DNA of 64,000 nt from Orientallactaga sibirica (Eukaryota; Chordata; Mammalia; Rodentia; Dipodidae): assembly GCA_036365145.1 (NCBI GenBank), contig JAEOAD010000015.1, forward strand, positions 39,997,001-40,061,000, given 5' to 3'. Under the pieces are notes generated by a model. The model was given only the letters and a program-made list of their open reading frames with translations, ran no database searches and was not told the DNA's origin. A program made the position numbers and the translations under genes. Below, in pieces: positions 1 to 11,458 of the stretch; position 1 is the first letter of the stretch; each line of letters opens with the position of its first letter.

Positions 1-42
1 TGAGCTAGAATGAAACCCTACCTCGAAAAACCAAAAAGAAAG
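1..42 (+). mobile_element. B1 SINE, 3' end only
   Basis: The window opens inside the tail of a sense B1 copy: the 'gagctagaatgaaaccctac' end followed by 'ctcgaaaaacc' and an A-rich tail. The body lies upstream of the window. Confidence 0.8.
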
Positions 43-261
43 TCCAAATATCCCCTGTATTTCACCTAACATGTTTCTTTATCTTCTATTTCAGCTTGAG
101 CTTTTGGATTGGTTTAGGATTTTAAGAAAATACAACTATTTATGTAAAAAATTAAAAATTCTAGCCCTCAAAGCAGTGTCTAAAAGGTGTCAAAACCCAT
201 GCTTTGCAATTGACCAATTTACAGTAGAAAAAGTAGATTAAATCATTTAAAACTATAGTTT

Positions 262-545
262 GGGGGCCTGGGGAGATGGCTCAGCAGTTAAGAGTGCTTG
301 CTCTGCACTTCTGCCTACCACAGTTCAAATCCTCTGCACCCATGTAAAGGCAAAGTGGCACAGGCATCTGTAATCCCATTAGGAGGCAGATCCAGAATGC
401 TAAGCTTCCAGGCCAACTAGACCAAACTTTACAGTGGCAAAACAAGAGAGACCCTGTCTCAAACGAAGTGGAGAGGACCAGTTCCCCACGGTTGTCCTCT
501 GACCTCCACATGTGTGCCATGGTACACAGTATGCAAATAAGCATT
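262..545 (+). mobile_element. B4-like dimeric SINE (tRNA head plus B1-like part)
   Basis: Begins with a tRNA-type head (ggggagatggctcagcagtt), runs into a B1-related middle ending 'gagaccctgtctcaaa', and closes with 'tgtcctctgacctccacatg', the usual B4 tail. Diverged and therefore old. Lies in the first EFCAB14 intron of the window. Confidence 0.6.
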
Positions 546-654
546 TTTAAATATAGTTTGTAGTGGCACCTTGAGCATTCATGGGGTTAGGGTTATAAGT
601 CTTCATTGACTAATACAAAGCTGATTGGTAGTTAACATTGTTTTATCACTTTTT

Positions 655-830
655 ATATGTCTGGACAGTTGTGTTAAATGCTTAACAGACTTTCTCTCAC
701 TTAATTTGATCACTATTGGGAAGTATGTTTTATCCCTTTATCACAGATAAAGAAATTGAGGTCAAAGAATTTGAATAATTTGCTCAAAATCATAATAAAT
801 TATAGAGCTGAAATTATATTTAATTCTTTC
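655..830 (+). mobile_element. MIR relic
   Basis: Resembles the MIR core in sense: a 'cttaacagactttctctcac' stretch, then a 'cacagataaagaaattgagg' stretch, then 'ttgctcaaaatcat'. Ancient mammalian tRNA-derived SINE. Confidence 0.6.
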
Positions 831-849
831 TGCTCATTTTTTGTTTGAT

Positions 850-1313
850 TTTTAGTCTCCTGCCCTTTCTGTTGTGTGGTTCTGGGCATCAAACCCAGAA
901 CCTTATACATGTTAAACAAGGACTCTATCACTGACCCAAGTCACCTGACTTTTTTTTTTTTTTTTTTTTTTTGAGATAAGGCCTCAGCCTGGCATAGTGG
1001 CACACACCTAGCACTTGGGAGGCAGAGATAGGAGAATCATGGTGAGTTTCAGGCCAGCCTGGACTGGAGTGAGACCCTATCTCAAAAACAAAGAAAAAAA
1101 AGAGATAGGTCTCATGTAGCTCAGGCTGGTCTCAAAATTGCTATATTGCAAAGGAGGACCTTGAACTTCTGACCTCCCTTCCACCATTTCCTGAGTTTGG
1201 AATGAGGTATGTGCCACCATGCCTGGTTTTATGCAGCACTAGAGACTGAAGCCAGTTTGTGCATGCTAGGCAAGCACTCTACAAACTGAGGTACATCCCT
1301 AGCCCTCACCTGA
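850..1313. mobile_element. Composite of old ID-like and B1 SINEs
   Basis: Four pieces in a row: an antisense ID/tRNA-like piece (about 875-950), a T-run, a sense B1 (about 988-1098), an antisense B1 (about 1103-1230), and an antisense ID-like end (about 1235-1313, 'gcatgctaggcaagcactct'). Probably serial insertion into one older element. Confidence 0.6.
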
Positions 1314-1494
1314 CTTAAAAGTTTCATTGCTACTAGTGTAATAACTCCAGTTTAAACAGAGGTTTAATGTTAAAGATAAATATTTGTAAAAATTAAAGAA
1401 TAGCATAGTTGATAAATATGAATTAAATCTTTCTAAAATTAACTTTTATTAATTCATCATCTTTTTCTATATGATCATTTTTATTCATTTTTAA

Positions 1495-1697
1495 ATATTT
1501 TTTATTTTATATTTATTTGAGAGAGAGAAAGAAGCAGATAGAGAGAATGGGCATGCCAGTACCTACAGCTGCTACAAACAAACTCCAGTTGCATGTGTCA
1601 CCGCGTGCATCTGGCTTACGTGGATCCTGAGGAATCAAACCTGGGTCCTTTGGCTTTGCAGATAAGCATCTTAACCACAAAGCCATCTCTCCTGCCT
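1495..1697 (-). mobile_element. DIP-like SINE (B2 superfamily)
   Basis: Antisense copy: T-rich start, 'gagagagaatgggcatgcca', then the reverse complement of the tRNA B box and 'aagccatctctcctgcc' at the end. It stops about 80 bases before a coding-exon acceptor of EFCAB14. Confidence 0.85.
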
Positions 1698-1776
1698 TGT
1701 ATAATCATTTTTAGCACCATGGAACCATGAGAAAACGTTTATGTCTGCTTATGATTGTTTTTATTTTTACTTCTAG

Positions 1777-1922
1777 TGGAATCTAATCAGAAAAGCTCGT
1801 TCCAGGAAATCCCCAAGCTTAATGAAGAACTCCTCAGCAAACAAAAGCAACTTGAGAAGATTGAATCTGGGGAGCTGGGCTTGAGTAAAGTCTGGATCAA
1901 CATCACAGAAATGAATAAACAG
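1777..1922 (+). CDS. EFCAB14: EFCAB14 internal coding exon (first in window)
   Basis: EFCAB14 (KIAA0494) is a single-pass membrane protein with a long coiled-coil region and a C-terminal EF-hand; its molecular role is poorly known. This exon follows a 'ttctag' acceptor and ends at CAG before 'gtagca'. It starts with two bases of a split codon (x|TG, probably Met) and then encodes ESNQKSSFQEIPKLNEELL and onward to WINITEMNKQ. The K/E/L heptad pattern fits a coiled coil, and NIT is an N-glycosylation sequon, as expected for an extracytosolic stalk. The cytoplasmic head and membrane-anchor exons are upstream of base 1. The next exon joins in phase 0 at 13380. Identification is from recognised protein sequence across eight collinear exons and is very secure. Confidence 0.95.
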
Positions 1923-2030
1923 GTAGCAAAAGTATAATTTTATTTCTATGTAAGCTGTAAATATTTACATTTGTTGGTTGGTGTTTAGTATGAATTTATA
2001 AATATAGGGAATTCACTTCAAGTTGTTTGA

Positions 2031-2250
2031 CTTTTTTTTAAGATTTTATTTTTATTTATTAGAGACAGAGAGAGGGAAAGAGAGATGGGGAGAGTGAGAA
2101 TGGGCACACCAGGGCCTCTAGCTACTGTAAACGAACTCCAGACGTGTGTACCTTCTTGTGCATCTGGCTTATGTGGGACCTGGAGAATCGAACTGGGGTC
2201 CTTGGGCTTCATAGGCAAACACCTTAACTGCTAAGCCATCTCTCCAGCCC
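2031..2250 (-). mobile_element. DIP-like SINE
   Basis: Antisense copy from a T/A-rich start (ttttatttttatttattaga) to 'ctaagccatctctccagccc'. Retains both pol III box regions. Confidence 0.88.
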
Positions 2251-2279
2251 TTGGTTGACTTTTTAAATTGGCATTATCA

Positions 2280-2436
2280 GGGGCTGGGAAGATGGATCAG
2301 TAGTTAAAGGCACTTGCTTGTGAAGCCCATCAGCTGGGGTTCAATTCCCCAGCCACCCATGTAAAGCTGGGGAATGAATGTTCATTTGTGGCGGCAGCAA
2401 GACACACAAATAAGTGAATGAATTAATAAATAAATA
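2280..2436 (+). mobile_element. DIP/B4-type SINE, shortened
   Basis: Sense tRNA-like head 'ggggctgggaagatggatca', B-box region 'ggggttcaattcccc', then an abbreviated body and an (AATA) tail. The central body is deleted compared with the neighbouring copies. Confidence 0.7.
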
Positions 2437-2483
2437 ACTGGAGTTTGCATACTATGATCCCAACATGTTAAAATATATAATAG

Positions 2484-2625
2484 GCCAGGCATGATGGCTC
2501 ACAACTTTAATCCTAGCACTCAGGAGGCTGAGGTAGAAGGATTGCCATTCAAGATGAGTCTGAAACTACATAGTAAATTCAAGGTCAGCCTGGGCTAGAG
2601 CAAACCCCTTCCTGGGGGGGGGGGA
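2484..2625 (+). mobile_element. B1 SINE
   Basis: Sense B1 starting 'ggccaggcatgatggctcac' and ending in 'gcctgggctagagcaaaccc', then a G-run. Confidence 0.85.
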
Positions 2626-2637
2626 GAATATATACAT

Positions 2638-2640
<3 letters not shown>

Positions 2641-2679
<39 letters not shown>
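2641..2679 (+). repeat. (TG)n microsatellite
   Basis: About 19 uninterrupted TG units directly after the B1 tail. Confidence 0.97.
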
Positions 2680-2681
<2 letters not shown>

Positions 2682-2848
2682 TTATCTGCCAAAACTTAAA
2701 ATGCATTTTTCACACATTTAAAATGTTAACCCTTTCTGCAAATGAACAGATTTTCACACCAAAAAAAAAAAAAAACTGTAAAGGAAGATGAAAATTATTG
2801 GGTCAGCTTTTTCTACAGAGAAGTATAGATATCAAATATAAAGGAATG

Positions 2849-2992
2849 CCAGCTGGGCATGATGGAACACACTTTTAATCCTAGTACTCAGAAAGTCTAA
2901 GTAGGAGGATTGGTGTGAGTTCAAGGCCAGCCTGAGACTAAATAGTGAATTCCAGGTCAACTTGGGCTAAAGTGAGACCCTAACTCTTATTA
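2849..2992 (+). mobile_element. B1 SINE
   Basis: Sense B1 beginning 'cagctgggcatgatggaaca', ending 'gggctaaagtgagaccctaa'. Moderately diverged. Confidence 0.85.
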
Positions 2993-3666
2993 TTAGATGA
3001 GACTTTTATTTTGTTTAATAGAGTTTACACGTTTTCAGATTTAGCACTGGAGTGTAGTGCTATATGCTGCACTCAAACAAATCTAAAACAATCACACAGC
3101 TAATGGTAGGAATTCTGGAATAGCTCAGGAGCAGATGGTAGAGTTAGTTAAATACTTTGACCAGGCAAACAAACCTACATCATAAACTTTCCATTCTCTA
3201 AGTTGCCCAGAATTCAGCAGACATTGCTTCCAAAAGAAAGAATCTACCAGAGAAAGGATGTTTATTCTAAGTCCATTGACCAAAAATGTGGTGTATATTA
3301 GGAGCTATAGTTACTACTGGGTACCTATAGCCCTGTCCTCTGCTTTGTTGTTTGTTTTCAGTTTAGTTAGGAAAGATGGTCATAATGGTCAAGAACCAAA
3401 TGAACAATACACATGCAAAGTGTTTAAACATAGGTTTGTCATCTTTGTTGGGAGAGGATACATTTCAGAATAGAGTCACAAAGTTCAGAGTGAGCCAGTG
3501 GGAGGGAGCACCATGCTAGAAGAAAGGCTTACAAAAATTTTTGAGTTAAAAATTTCAGCCTTTTTTCAGAGTAGTTCTATACTTAAGTCTAAGAAAACTG
3601 CTCCCAAACTTTTGCCTGGAACTCACAGGAATGTTTTGCATCATTATCCTGTAAGCACATACATAA
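2993..3666. other. EFCAB14 intron, unique-looking sequence
   Basis: I recognise no gene, repeat or regulatory site here. The short open frames at 3258-3473 and 3498-3737 have no recognisable protein content and no supporting splice sites. Confidence 0.5.
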
Positions 3667-3998
3667 CCATATACTGTGGTTTGAATGTGTCCCCCAGTTC
3701 ATGTGTTGGGAACTTAGGCCCTAAATTCGTAAGTTAATTATATTTGGTGATGGAGCTTTTGGCATGTACTTAGCATTTAATGAGGTCCTAAGGATAGAGC
3801 CCTCATGGGGTCTTAGAGAAAGAGACCCAAGGTGGCACACTTGCCTCATCTCATCACATTCATGTAATGTCCTCCATATTGTTATGATGCAGCAAAAAGA
3901 CCCTCATCAGGTGCTGGCACCACACTCTGAGATGAGCTAAATAAACTTCTCTAAATTATCTAAGTTGTAGTATTTAGCTATAGCAACAGAAACTTAAG
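3667..3998 (+). mobile_element. Ancient LTR relic, MaLR-like
   Basis: The layout resembles mammalian MaLR-type solo LTRs: start 'tactgtggtttgaatgtgtc', internal 'gatgcagcaaaaagaccctc', 'gagctaaataaacttctcta' with an AATAAA-type site, and an end near 'acttaagacac'. Diverged, with no internal region. The family assignment is from memory and tentative. Confidence 0.5.
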
Positions 3999-4094
3999 AC
4001 ACTATAAGTAACTAAAATGAAAATTTCTGTAAACAGTGATGCACCTTTCACACATTTGTTGCCTTATGGTATTGTATTTTCTATTTATTTCCAT

Positions 4095-4220
4095 TTTGTT
4101 CTGTTTTGTTTTGGGGACAGGGACTCCTTATGTATCCCAGGCTGGCTTGGAACTCAATCCTCCTGCTCTTGCCTCCTGAGTAATGAGATTACAGATGTGA
4201 TGCACCACATCTGGCTCTGT
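4095..4220 (-). mobile_element. Old B1 SINE
   Basis: Antisense B1: 'cccaggctggcttggaactc', 'ctcctgagtaatgagattac', ending 'gcaccacatctggctctg'. Confidence 0.75.
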
Positions 4221-5419
4221 TTTATTTTTAAAAATCACATATGAAACAATTGATGGGTGATAGCAACTAGTATTTACCAATTTTCATTTATCCCTGGATT
4301 CTCAGTGATTAGGGAAAAGCAGATATTCACTCCTTTTGTGCAAAAAGGATAAGATAAACTGTGGCCTTATTTACATTCACACAGCAAATGAGCATTTTGG
4401 GCAGAAATTACATCAGGTGAAAGTAGGCTACACTGAAGCTCTGAGAGCTCATTAACACCTCTCTCCCAGGGCAATCTGTGGATTCTAGTTGCCAACCATG
4501 AAGTTAGCTGTTCTCAGACAAATATAAGATTGTTTAGCCTGAAGACACAACTGTAGGCTTTCTATTTCCCATCTCTTTCTTATAAATTGATATTCTAGGA
4601 AGAGGTAAAGGGCACATTAGTAATTGCCATGCTGTAAGAAGACACATAGATCTTCACATCTTTGGTTTTGGTTTCTGAGTTCTCTTTCACCAGGAATCTG
4701 GACACAAAAGAATCATTTTGTTCTTGGCCTGACCCCTAATGCAGGAAGTAGTGGGAAGGCAGTTATATAGGGAAGTTTACGTAAGTCCTAGGGCTTTACA
4801 TATGAAACTGGGAAAGTTAAACTAAACTCTTCTATTTTAGCTTCACATACTTTCAGAGGTGCTAGCAATGACTTAGGAAGCCAGCCTGATGCAGAGGAAT
4901 TAGCTGCTGGCATGGCTCCAGAGGATGGATGATAGTGACATAGAGCTGTACGTTACTCCAAGGGAGCTTGGCATTCTGAATGCTTCTCTAAAATTGATGG
5001 TAAACATCTCTGATGGACTATTCAAGTAAAAGGCATTTGTCCTGAAACAAAATAGATATAAAAGTAAAATTAATATTTAACTATGTTTCTCTATCTAAAG
5101 GTAACTGTCAATTAAGATGTTTTTAGTGGTGTTTTTAAAGCAATTCAAAGTGACTTAAACAACAAGAAAATGTATTGCATTACTTAATAAGAACTGTCCT
5201 CATCATAAAATAAGTTGAAGTTAATGCAGTTTGGAAAAAGCCATCAGTTTGAGAAAGTTAAGATCAAATATTGTCTTGAAAATCTTTAAACTAGCATTTC
5301 AAACATTTACATTTCTGTTTACACATGAAACCTCTGATACTACACCCATTTCCTATCAGGAGTCTTCTCCCCTTTCTTTGTAGAACAAATGTTTACAGAT
5401 CTGTTCGTACAGAGCTAGG
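4221..5419. other. EFCAB14 intron, no repeat recognised
   Basis: AT-rich unique sequence. I see no coding exon, RNA gene or recognisable repeat. Confidence 0.5.
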
Positions 5420-5745
5420 CCTTGGATTCTCTTACTCCACTCAGACTGCTATAACAAAATGCCTTAGACTGTATAGACTTATAGAAATTTGCTGCTTACA
5501 ATTCTAGAGGCTCAGGAATACAATCAAGGTGCCAGCAGATTTGGTCTTTGGCAAAGCCTCATTCTCTGCTTCATGCATGGCTGTTTCTTCATTTGGCAGA
5601 GAGGTAAAGGAACTTGTTGGGTCATCCATGACTGCAGTGCCCTCCCATATCATGTTTGAAAGGCTCCATCTCTTGATGTACCACATTAGGGATTAAGCTT
5701 CAACATGTAAATTTTAGAGGACACCAATATTTAAACCACAGCAGT
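5420..5745 (-). mobile_element. Ancient LTR-like relic
   Basis: Contains the landmarks 'gctataacaaaatgccttag', 'aattctagaggctcagga', 'caaggtgccagcagatttgg' and 'gcttcaacatgtaaatttta', which I know from a common ancient mammalian interspersed repeat (MaLR-like). The exact family is not certain. Confidence 0.45.
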
Positions 5746-6267
5746 TTTAAAAGTAAGAAGATATGATTCTTTCCCTCCAGGATCTTACAGGCAAATGAGG
5801 AGATAAGAAAGTAAATCATTGTAACAGCTTGACAAGTAGTAAAGAGCAGGTCCAAATGGTACTCAGAGGACATATTTAAATATATTTCCAAACCAAGCTG
5901 GAATCAGGGAAGGTTTCTGAAAGATGCTGAGCTGAGTCCTAAAGGGAACATAGGACCTGGCCAGGTAACCTAACTATGCAGAAAGAGAAGTGGTTACTCT
6001 AGGTAAGCAGTACAGCTAATCCTCATCATTTCCCCCACCTGCCAAATTTTATTTGTAATTTCCAAGTCAATACTTGTGAGGCCTTTTCAGTCATTTTCTG
6101 ATACATGCACAGCAGCAAAAAATTTGAACCACCCAACACATATTTATAGCTGAAGTTGAGCAAGGTAGCACACTGCTTTCTTGTTCCAGTTCTCATACTG
6201 TACACGAGTGGGTTGTGGGGCTTTCTGTGTGGTATATTTTGTGTCACATTTTTAACATTTTGTGCTT

Positions 6268-6556
6268 TTTAAAAATTTTATTTGTATGTGCACACATCAG
6301 AGGACCACAAAGTGTCTGTGCTCTTCCTCCACCTTCCTTGAGACAAGATCTCTTGCCATTGCAACTCAACACCAGGATAGCTGGCCCACGAGCTTGGATT
6401 CTCCTGGCTTTGTCTGTCATTGTCATCGGTATAATGGGATCATAAATGTATATACCACTTTGAATCCAGCTTTATGTGGGTGCTGGGGAATCAAACTTGG
6501 GTTGGCAGGCTTTGCAAGCAAGAGCCTTTAACCACTGAGCCATCTCCCCAGCCCCA
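6268..6556 (-). mobile_element. B4-like SINE
   Basis: Antisense: 'tgtgcacacatcagaggacc' tail region, a B1-like centre, then 'ggtgctggggaatcaaactt' and 'ctgagccatctccccagccc', the reverse of the tRNA head. Confidence 0.7.
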
Positions 6557-7109
6557 TTTTTGTACTTTTTATTAGTAATTTCACTGAAGAAAATACATGT
6601 TAGGTAGGCTTCCTTCATGCATCACTTATAGTGCTAACTGTGAGGTCAATGTTAATGAGTCATCAGTATGCATTAATTAAGATGTTAAACAAAAACACAC
6701 ATTGAACAAGGTTGTGTATTATGTTGATAAGTTAATGAAAATGTTATGACCAAAGGACTGACCCTGACCCTGCTCCCTAGAGGCAGTGGCTTAGTGAATT
6801 AGTGTTCACTAATTCAGTGTTTGCTGAAGCTTTTTGGAAGATAGCTACCTACTGACAAGAGTTGAGTATATTTGTAAAATAATGGATAAATGAAAAGATT
6901 GAGTGTTGAGAGACTTTAGTCCTTCCTTATAACTCTAGTTAAGTAGAAAGAGGAGAGAGATAAAGTAAGCCAACATGAATCATTATTGAGAAGGACCTTA
7001 AGTGCTCTTGTGTAGTACTCTCCTGATCTCTTTTTAAGTATTGAGTCCAGATATCTTAAGTGATGGTTATTTGATATGATTCTAATTGTACCAAAGGTTG
7101 TACACTGTG
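6557..7109. other. EFCAB14 intron, no feature recognised
   Basis: AT-rich. The open frame at 6916-7209 (- strand) is read partly through the following MIR and is not a gene. Confidence 0.5.
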
Positions 7110-7312
7110 ATGGTAGTGGTGGTGATGATAACTGCCATACATTCAGTGTTTTGTCTGTGCAGGCCATTGTTATGTACATATGTGTATGAGCTCTGTTTCC
7201 TAGCCACATAAAGTAGGAAATGGTACCTCCATTTGACAGATAAGAAAGAGATTAAGTTGTTTGCCTAAAGTCTCACAACTTTGTAGCAATGGTAGTGTTA
7301 AAATATTCAAGA
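7110..7312 (+). mobile_element. MIR relic
   Basis: MIR-like order: 'tgccatacattcagtgtttt', then 'tacctccatttgacagataa', then 'taagttgtttgcctaaagtc'. Confidence 0.6.
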
Positions 7313-7315
7313 CAG

Positions 7316-7495
7316 GGGCTGTAGAGATGACTTAGCAGTTAAGGCGTTTGCCTGCAAAGCCAAAGGATCCCTGTTCAACTCTCCAGGACTTACATAAGCC
7401 AAATGCACAAGGGGGCGCATGCATCTGGAGTTCGTTTGCAGTAGCTGGAGGCCCTGGCATGCCCATTCTCTCTCTGCCTCTTTCTCTCTCGCAAA

Positions 7496-7546
<51 letters not shown>

Positions 7547-7548
7547 AA
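7316..7548 (+). mobile_element. DIP-like SINE with (AAATA)n tail
   Basis: Sense copy from 'ggggctgtagagatgactta' through 'tctggagttcgtttgcagta', a pyrimidine tract and then about twelve AAAT-type units as an expanded tail (7497-7547). Confidence 0.92.
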
Positions 7549-7560
7549 TTTATTATTATT

Positions 7561-7700
7561 GTTTTTCGAGATAGCTCAGGCTGACCTGGAATTCACTGTG
7601 TAGTCTCAGGTTGCCTCGACCTCAGAAGTAGGCGACCCTCCTACTCCTTTCTGCCTCCCGAGTGCTGGGATTAAAGGCGTGTACCACCACACCTGGCTAA
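7561..7700 (-). mobile_element. B1 SINE
   Basis: Antisense B1 from 'tttttcgagatagctcaggc' to 'gtgtaccaccacacctggct'. Forms an inverted pair with the sense B1 that starts 25 bases downstream. Confidence 0.92.
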
Positions 7701-7724
7701 TAAAATATATTTTTAAAAAATATT

Positions 7725-7859
7725 CGCCAGGCATGGTGGCACACGCCTTTAATCCCAGCACTCGGGAGGCAGAGGTAGAAGGATCACCGTGAGTTCAAGG
7801 CCACCCTGAGACTACATAGTTAATTCCAGGTCAGCCTGTGCCAGAGTGAGACCCTACCT

Positions 7860-7865
<6 letters not shown>
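7725..7865 (+). mobile_element. B1 SINE
   Basis: Sense B1 from 'gccaggcatggtggcacacg' to 'agagtgagaccctacctta'. Confidence 0.92.
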
Positions 7866-7890
<25 letters not shown>

Positions 7891-7913
7891 AAAAATAAAA
7901 TTAAAAAAAATAA

Positions 7914-7944
<31 letters not shown>

Positions 7945-7952
7945 TGTATGTT
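7866..7952 (+). repeat. (AAATA)n then (TATG)n microsatellite
   Basis: The B1 tail has expanded into AAATA units and then about nine TATG units (7916-7950). Confidence 0.95.
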
Positions 7953-7957
7953 CAAGA

Positions 7958-8285
7958 CAGGTGCTGGAAAGATGTCTTAGTGGTTAAAGGTACTTTCTTG
8001 CAAGCCTGCCAACCAGAGTTCAAGAGTTCAATTCTCCTAGCACCACATAAAGCTAGATGCAAACTGGTGCAAGTCTGTAAGCCCAATGCTGCAGTGGGAA
8101 ACAGAGCCAGGAGAATCTGGAAGTTTGTGGGCCAGCTAACACTCAGTACTAAAACCATGAGACTTTGTCTCAAAAAGAAGGTGGAAGTAGGGGATCAAAC
8201 ACCCTGATGTCCTCTGACCTCCACTCATGCACTATAGCACTCATAAGCTACCGCCCCCCGCCACACACACATAACATACACAAGT
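7958..8285 (+). mobile_element. B4-like dimeric SINE
   Basis: tRNA-like head 'gtgctggaaagatgtcttag', B1-like centre with 'gagactttgtctcaaaaag', and tail 'tgatgtcctctgacctccac' followed by CA-rich sequence. Confidence 0.75.
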
Positions 8286-8505
8286 TCTTTTTTTAATAAT
8301 CAAGTCATGAGAGTTTGTTTACTTTTCAGTTTCTCATTCTGTCCCCCATCTTTATCTCTCTTGTAAGATTAAGTAGATGCTCAGAAGATAAAGGTGAAAG
8401 GATATGATATTGGACACCACTTGGTGAGGGGAGACTCTCTTACTTATAATCATTCATAATTGATGATTATCTGTTTTATAACTATTTTTTCTTGCTATTT
8501 TTTTC

Positions 8506-8637
8506 CAGATAGGGTCTTACTTTATCCCAGCCTGACCTGAAACTTACTCTGTAGTCCCAGGCTGGCCTTGAACTCACTGTAATCCTACCACCTCCTAATG
8601 CTGCAGTCAAAGGCGTGTGCCACCACACCTGACTTTT
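8506..8637 (-). mobile_element. Old B1 SINE
   Basis: Antisense B1: 'gatagggtcttactttatcc' to 'gtgtgccaccacacctgact'. Confidence 0.85.
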
Positions 8638-9387
8638 CCTCACTATTTAGAGAACATTTAATTTCAACCCTAAAGCAAAAAAAGGAAAAAAGAAATGGCA
8701 GCATTTTATTTTATAGTATAAAATGATGTATTAAGCAAATGGTCTACAGTGGCTATTTTTAATTTTTGCTAATGAACAAAAATCATGAAATATGCATAAA
8801 AGTCATGACTCATCTTTTATCTGGAATGTGACTTTTCTCTTAATGGTTTCTATCTAATGTGACTTTTTAGACTCTTCAGATTTTAAAATGTGATTCTTTG
8901 TGATAAGTTCTGTAATACTTGAATCCAATCTGATATTCTAAGATTGCAGGTATTTGAGGCCAGAGCAGGACTAGTGACAATAATGAGAGGGTACTCCCTC
9001 ACCTTTCCATTCCCATTATACATGTAGCTTTATTGTAGTTTTGTTCGAATTTTGGCATTGTTCTACCAAAGAGAGGAAGACTAGAAAGTAGAATCCAGTT
9101 TTGTATATGTGGGTATATAACTGAGTCCTAATGACCAGAGTGTGATCCAGTTCTTACAAGTGAGTAAAAAATCATGTTAGGTAACTGCAGAGTTGATGGT
9201 CAGTTCTCCAAGGTGATATAGCCGAAACTCCAGATGTACCATGTTTTTGATATGGAGAGAGGTAAAATAGTGCCTAACCTACCATCTTGTATTGGCTTCC
9301 ACTATTTCTAGTTTTAGGTGAAATGGCAGCTTTCAGCCAACCAATTGGCCTTTTCCTGGGGCCATAATGTTCCAGAAATACTTCTTT
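8638..9387. other. EFCAB14 intron, no feature recognised
   Basis: Unique-looking AT-rich sequence with no repeat or exon that I can identify. Confidence 0.5.
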
Positions 9388-9568
9388 TTTTATATTTGCA
9401 AGCAGAGAGAGAAGAGAGAGAGAGAGAGAGAATGAGAATGGACACATTAAGGCTCCAGATGCATGCACCACTTTGTGTATCTGGCTTTACATGGGTACTA
9501 GGGAATTGGACCCAGGTCGTTAGGCTTTGCAGGGAAGCACCTTAGCTGCTGAGCTATCTTTCCAGCTC
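9388..9568 (-). mobile_element. DIP-like SINE
   Basis: Antisense copy with a (GA)n run, 'ctccagatgcatgcaccact' and the end 'agctatctttccagctcc'. Confidence 0.88.
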
Positions 9569-9749
9569 CAGAAATACTTCTGACTAGTTCTGCCATACAT
9601 ATCCTCAGGATATTGGAACACCTGGCAAAATAGTTTCAATCCAGATCACTCCACCCAGAACAGTTTATTATCCCTTTAGGATCTGGCCAATTGTCATGAG
9701 GAAGAGTATATTTACTCTTGTGGCTAAAAAGTAGCCACATTATAGAGTA

Positions 9750-9951
9750 TTTTTTTAAAAAAAAAATTTTATTTATTTAATTGAGAGAGAGACAGAGAAT
9801 GGGTGCATCAGAACCTCTAGCTGCTACAAACGGTCTCCATACGCATGGGCCACCTTGTGCATCCCTGGCATACATGGGTCCTGGGGAATCAAACCTTGGT
9901 CCTTTGGCTTTGCAGGCAAATACCTTAACCACTAAGCCATCCCTCCAGCCC
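9750..9951 (-). mobile_element. DIP-like SINE
   Basis: Antisense: T/A start, 'gagagagacagagaatgggt', ends 'ctaagccatccctccagccc'. Confidence 0.9.
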
Positions 9952-10132
9952 AACAGAGCATTTTAAATAACTATATTCTTGCCCATCCAGTTGGTTTTAA
10001 GTCAGTTATTTTCATACATTGAGGCAGTGAGTAAAACATACCTGGGAAAAGAACCCCTTTCTACCACTTTGAGTAGGCATGCTCAGATGGTCTTGCAAGG
10101 CCCAGTGGAGGACATGGAAAAAAGCAGCAGCT

Positions 10133-10286
10133 GGGCTGGAGAGATGGCTTAGCGGTTAAATGCTTGCCTATGAAGCCTAAGGATCCCAGTTCGAGGCTCG
10201 ATTCTCCAGGACCCACGTAAGCCAGATGCACAAGGGGTTGCATGCATCTGGAGTTCGTTTGCATTGGCTGGAGGCCCTGGCGCACC

Positions 10287-10334
<48 letters not shown>

Positions 10335-10386
10335 CTGCCTATTTCTGTATCTCTCTCTCTCAAATAAATAAATAAATAATAAAATA
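10133..10386 (+). mobile_element. DIP-like SINE, young-looking
   Basis: Sense, close to the consensus of the copies here: 'gggctggagagatggcttag', B box 'ggttcgaggctcgattctcc'-type region, then a long (CT)n tract at 10291-10332 and an (AAATA) tail. Confidence 0.93.
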
Positions 10387-10505
10387 TTTTTTTTAAAAAA
10401 AAGCAGCAGCTAAGGAAACCCATCTAACCTCCCAAAGTTACAGGATTTTATTTTCCTATCTGTATATTTTTCTCATCTTTTGTACTTTTAAATATTTCAT
10501 AAGTA

Positions 10506-10612
10506 AAGCAGAGCAGTGATGCATGCCTATAATCCCAGCACTTGGGAGGCTGAGGCAGGATTGTGAGTTCAAGGCCAGCATGGATTACATAGTGAAAAAT
10601 CATGTCTCAAAT
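10506..10612 (+). mobile_element. B1 SINE, truncated
   Basis: Sense 'gcagtgatgcatgcctataa' to 'gaaaaatcatgtctcaaa'. The central part is shortened. Confidence 0.75.
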
Positions 10613-11046
10613 TTTTTTTCATAAGTAATATGCAAATGTTTTCTTATTTAGAATTTAAATGAAATACATTTAGAATGCCTATGCAAATTTCAAGTCAGTC
10701 CTCATCTGTTTGTGTTCCCATCAAATGCATACACAGACAACCACACACATTTGTGCACCCTGTCTACATAGTTGGCATCTTTACAGTCTTCTTTCTCAAA
10801 CCATAGTAGTATTTAATATGAATTAGCTTATGGGTTAATATGTGTGTGCAAATAAGTGAGGTACTTGATCATGTTATTCTACAACTTGCTTTGTTCACTG
10901 AATATATCTACATCCTTAGTGATAGATATGTAGATTGTTTAAAAAATATGAATATCCTTATGCTTACTTCCTTGTGCATGTGAATAGCTAATCTTCAGGA
11001 CTGATTTCTAGAAATGTAGTTGATGAATAAAGGATATAAACATTTC
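10613..11046. other. EFCAB14 intron, no feature recognised
   Basis: Possibly an old L1-like stretch (about 10800-11000), but too diverged for me to assign. Confidence 0.35.
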
Positions 11047-11047
11047 A

Positions 11048-11373
11048 GGGGCTAGAGAGATGGCTCAGTGGTTAAAGGTGCTTGCTTGTAAAGCCTCCCA
11101 ACTTGGGTTCAATTCCCAAATGCCCACATAAAGCCAGATGCTAAGTGGCACTTGCATCTGTAATCCTAAAATGCCAACGACAATGGGAGGTGAAGCCAGG
11201 AGAATCCGAAGCTCACAGGCCAGCTAGTCTGACATTAGTTTACAATCTGGCAGTTCATTTACAGCAGCAAGAGACCCCATCTCAAAGAAGGTGGAGCCCA
11301 GACTCAAAATTGTCCTCTGATTTCTACACAAGTGGCATGGCATGCACACCCAACATACACATATATGTGTGCA

Positions 11374-11402
<29 letters not shown>
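11048..11402 (+). mobile_element. B4-like dimeric SINE, nearly full length
   Basis: Best-preserved B4-like copy here: tRNA head 'ggggctagagagatggctca', B1-like centre 'ggaggtgaagccaggagaat', 'agagaccccatctcaaagaa', tail 'aattgtcctctgatttctac' and an (AC)n end at 11378-11401. Confidence 0.8.
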
Positions 11403-11408
<6 letters not shown>

Positions 11409-11458
11409 TTAAAAAATAAAATTAATTTCAAATTTTGAAGGCTGTTTCTATATATTCT

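Noticed and set aside
1..1776. Search for the upstream EFCAB14 exon (membrane anchor)
   Set aside because: No exon with the expected hydrophobic segment or charged linker and a donor was found; the region is SINE-rich intron.
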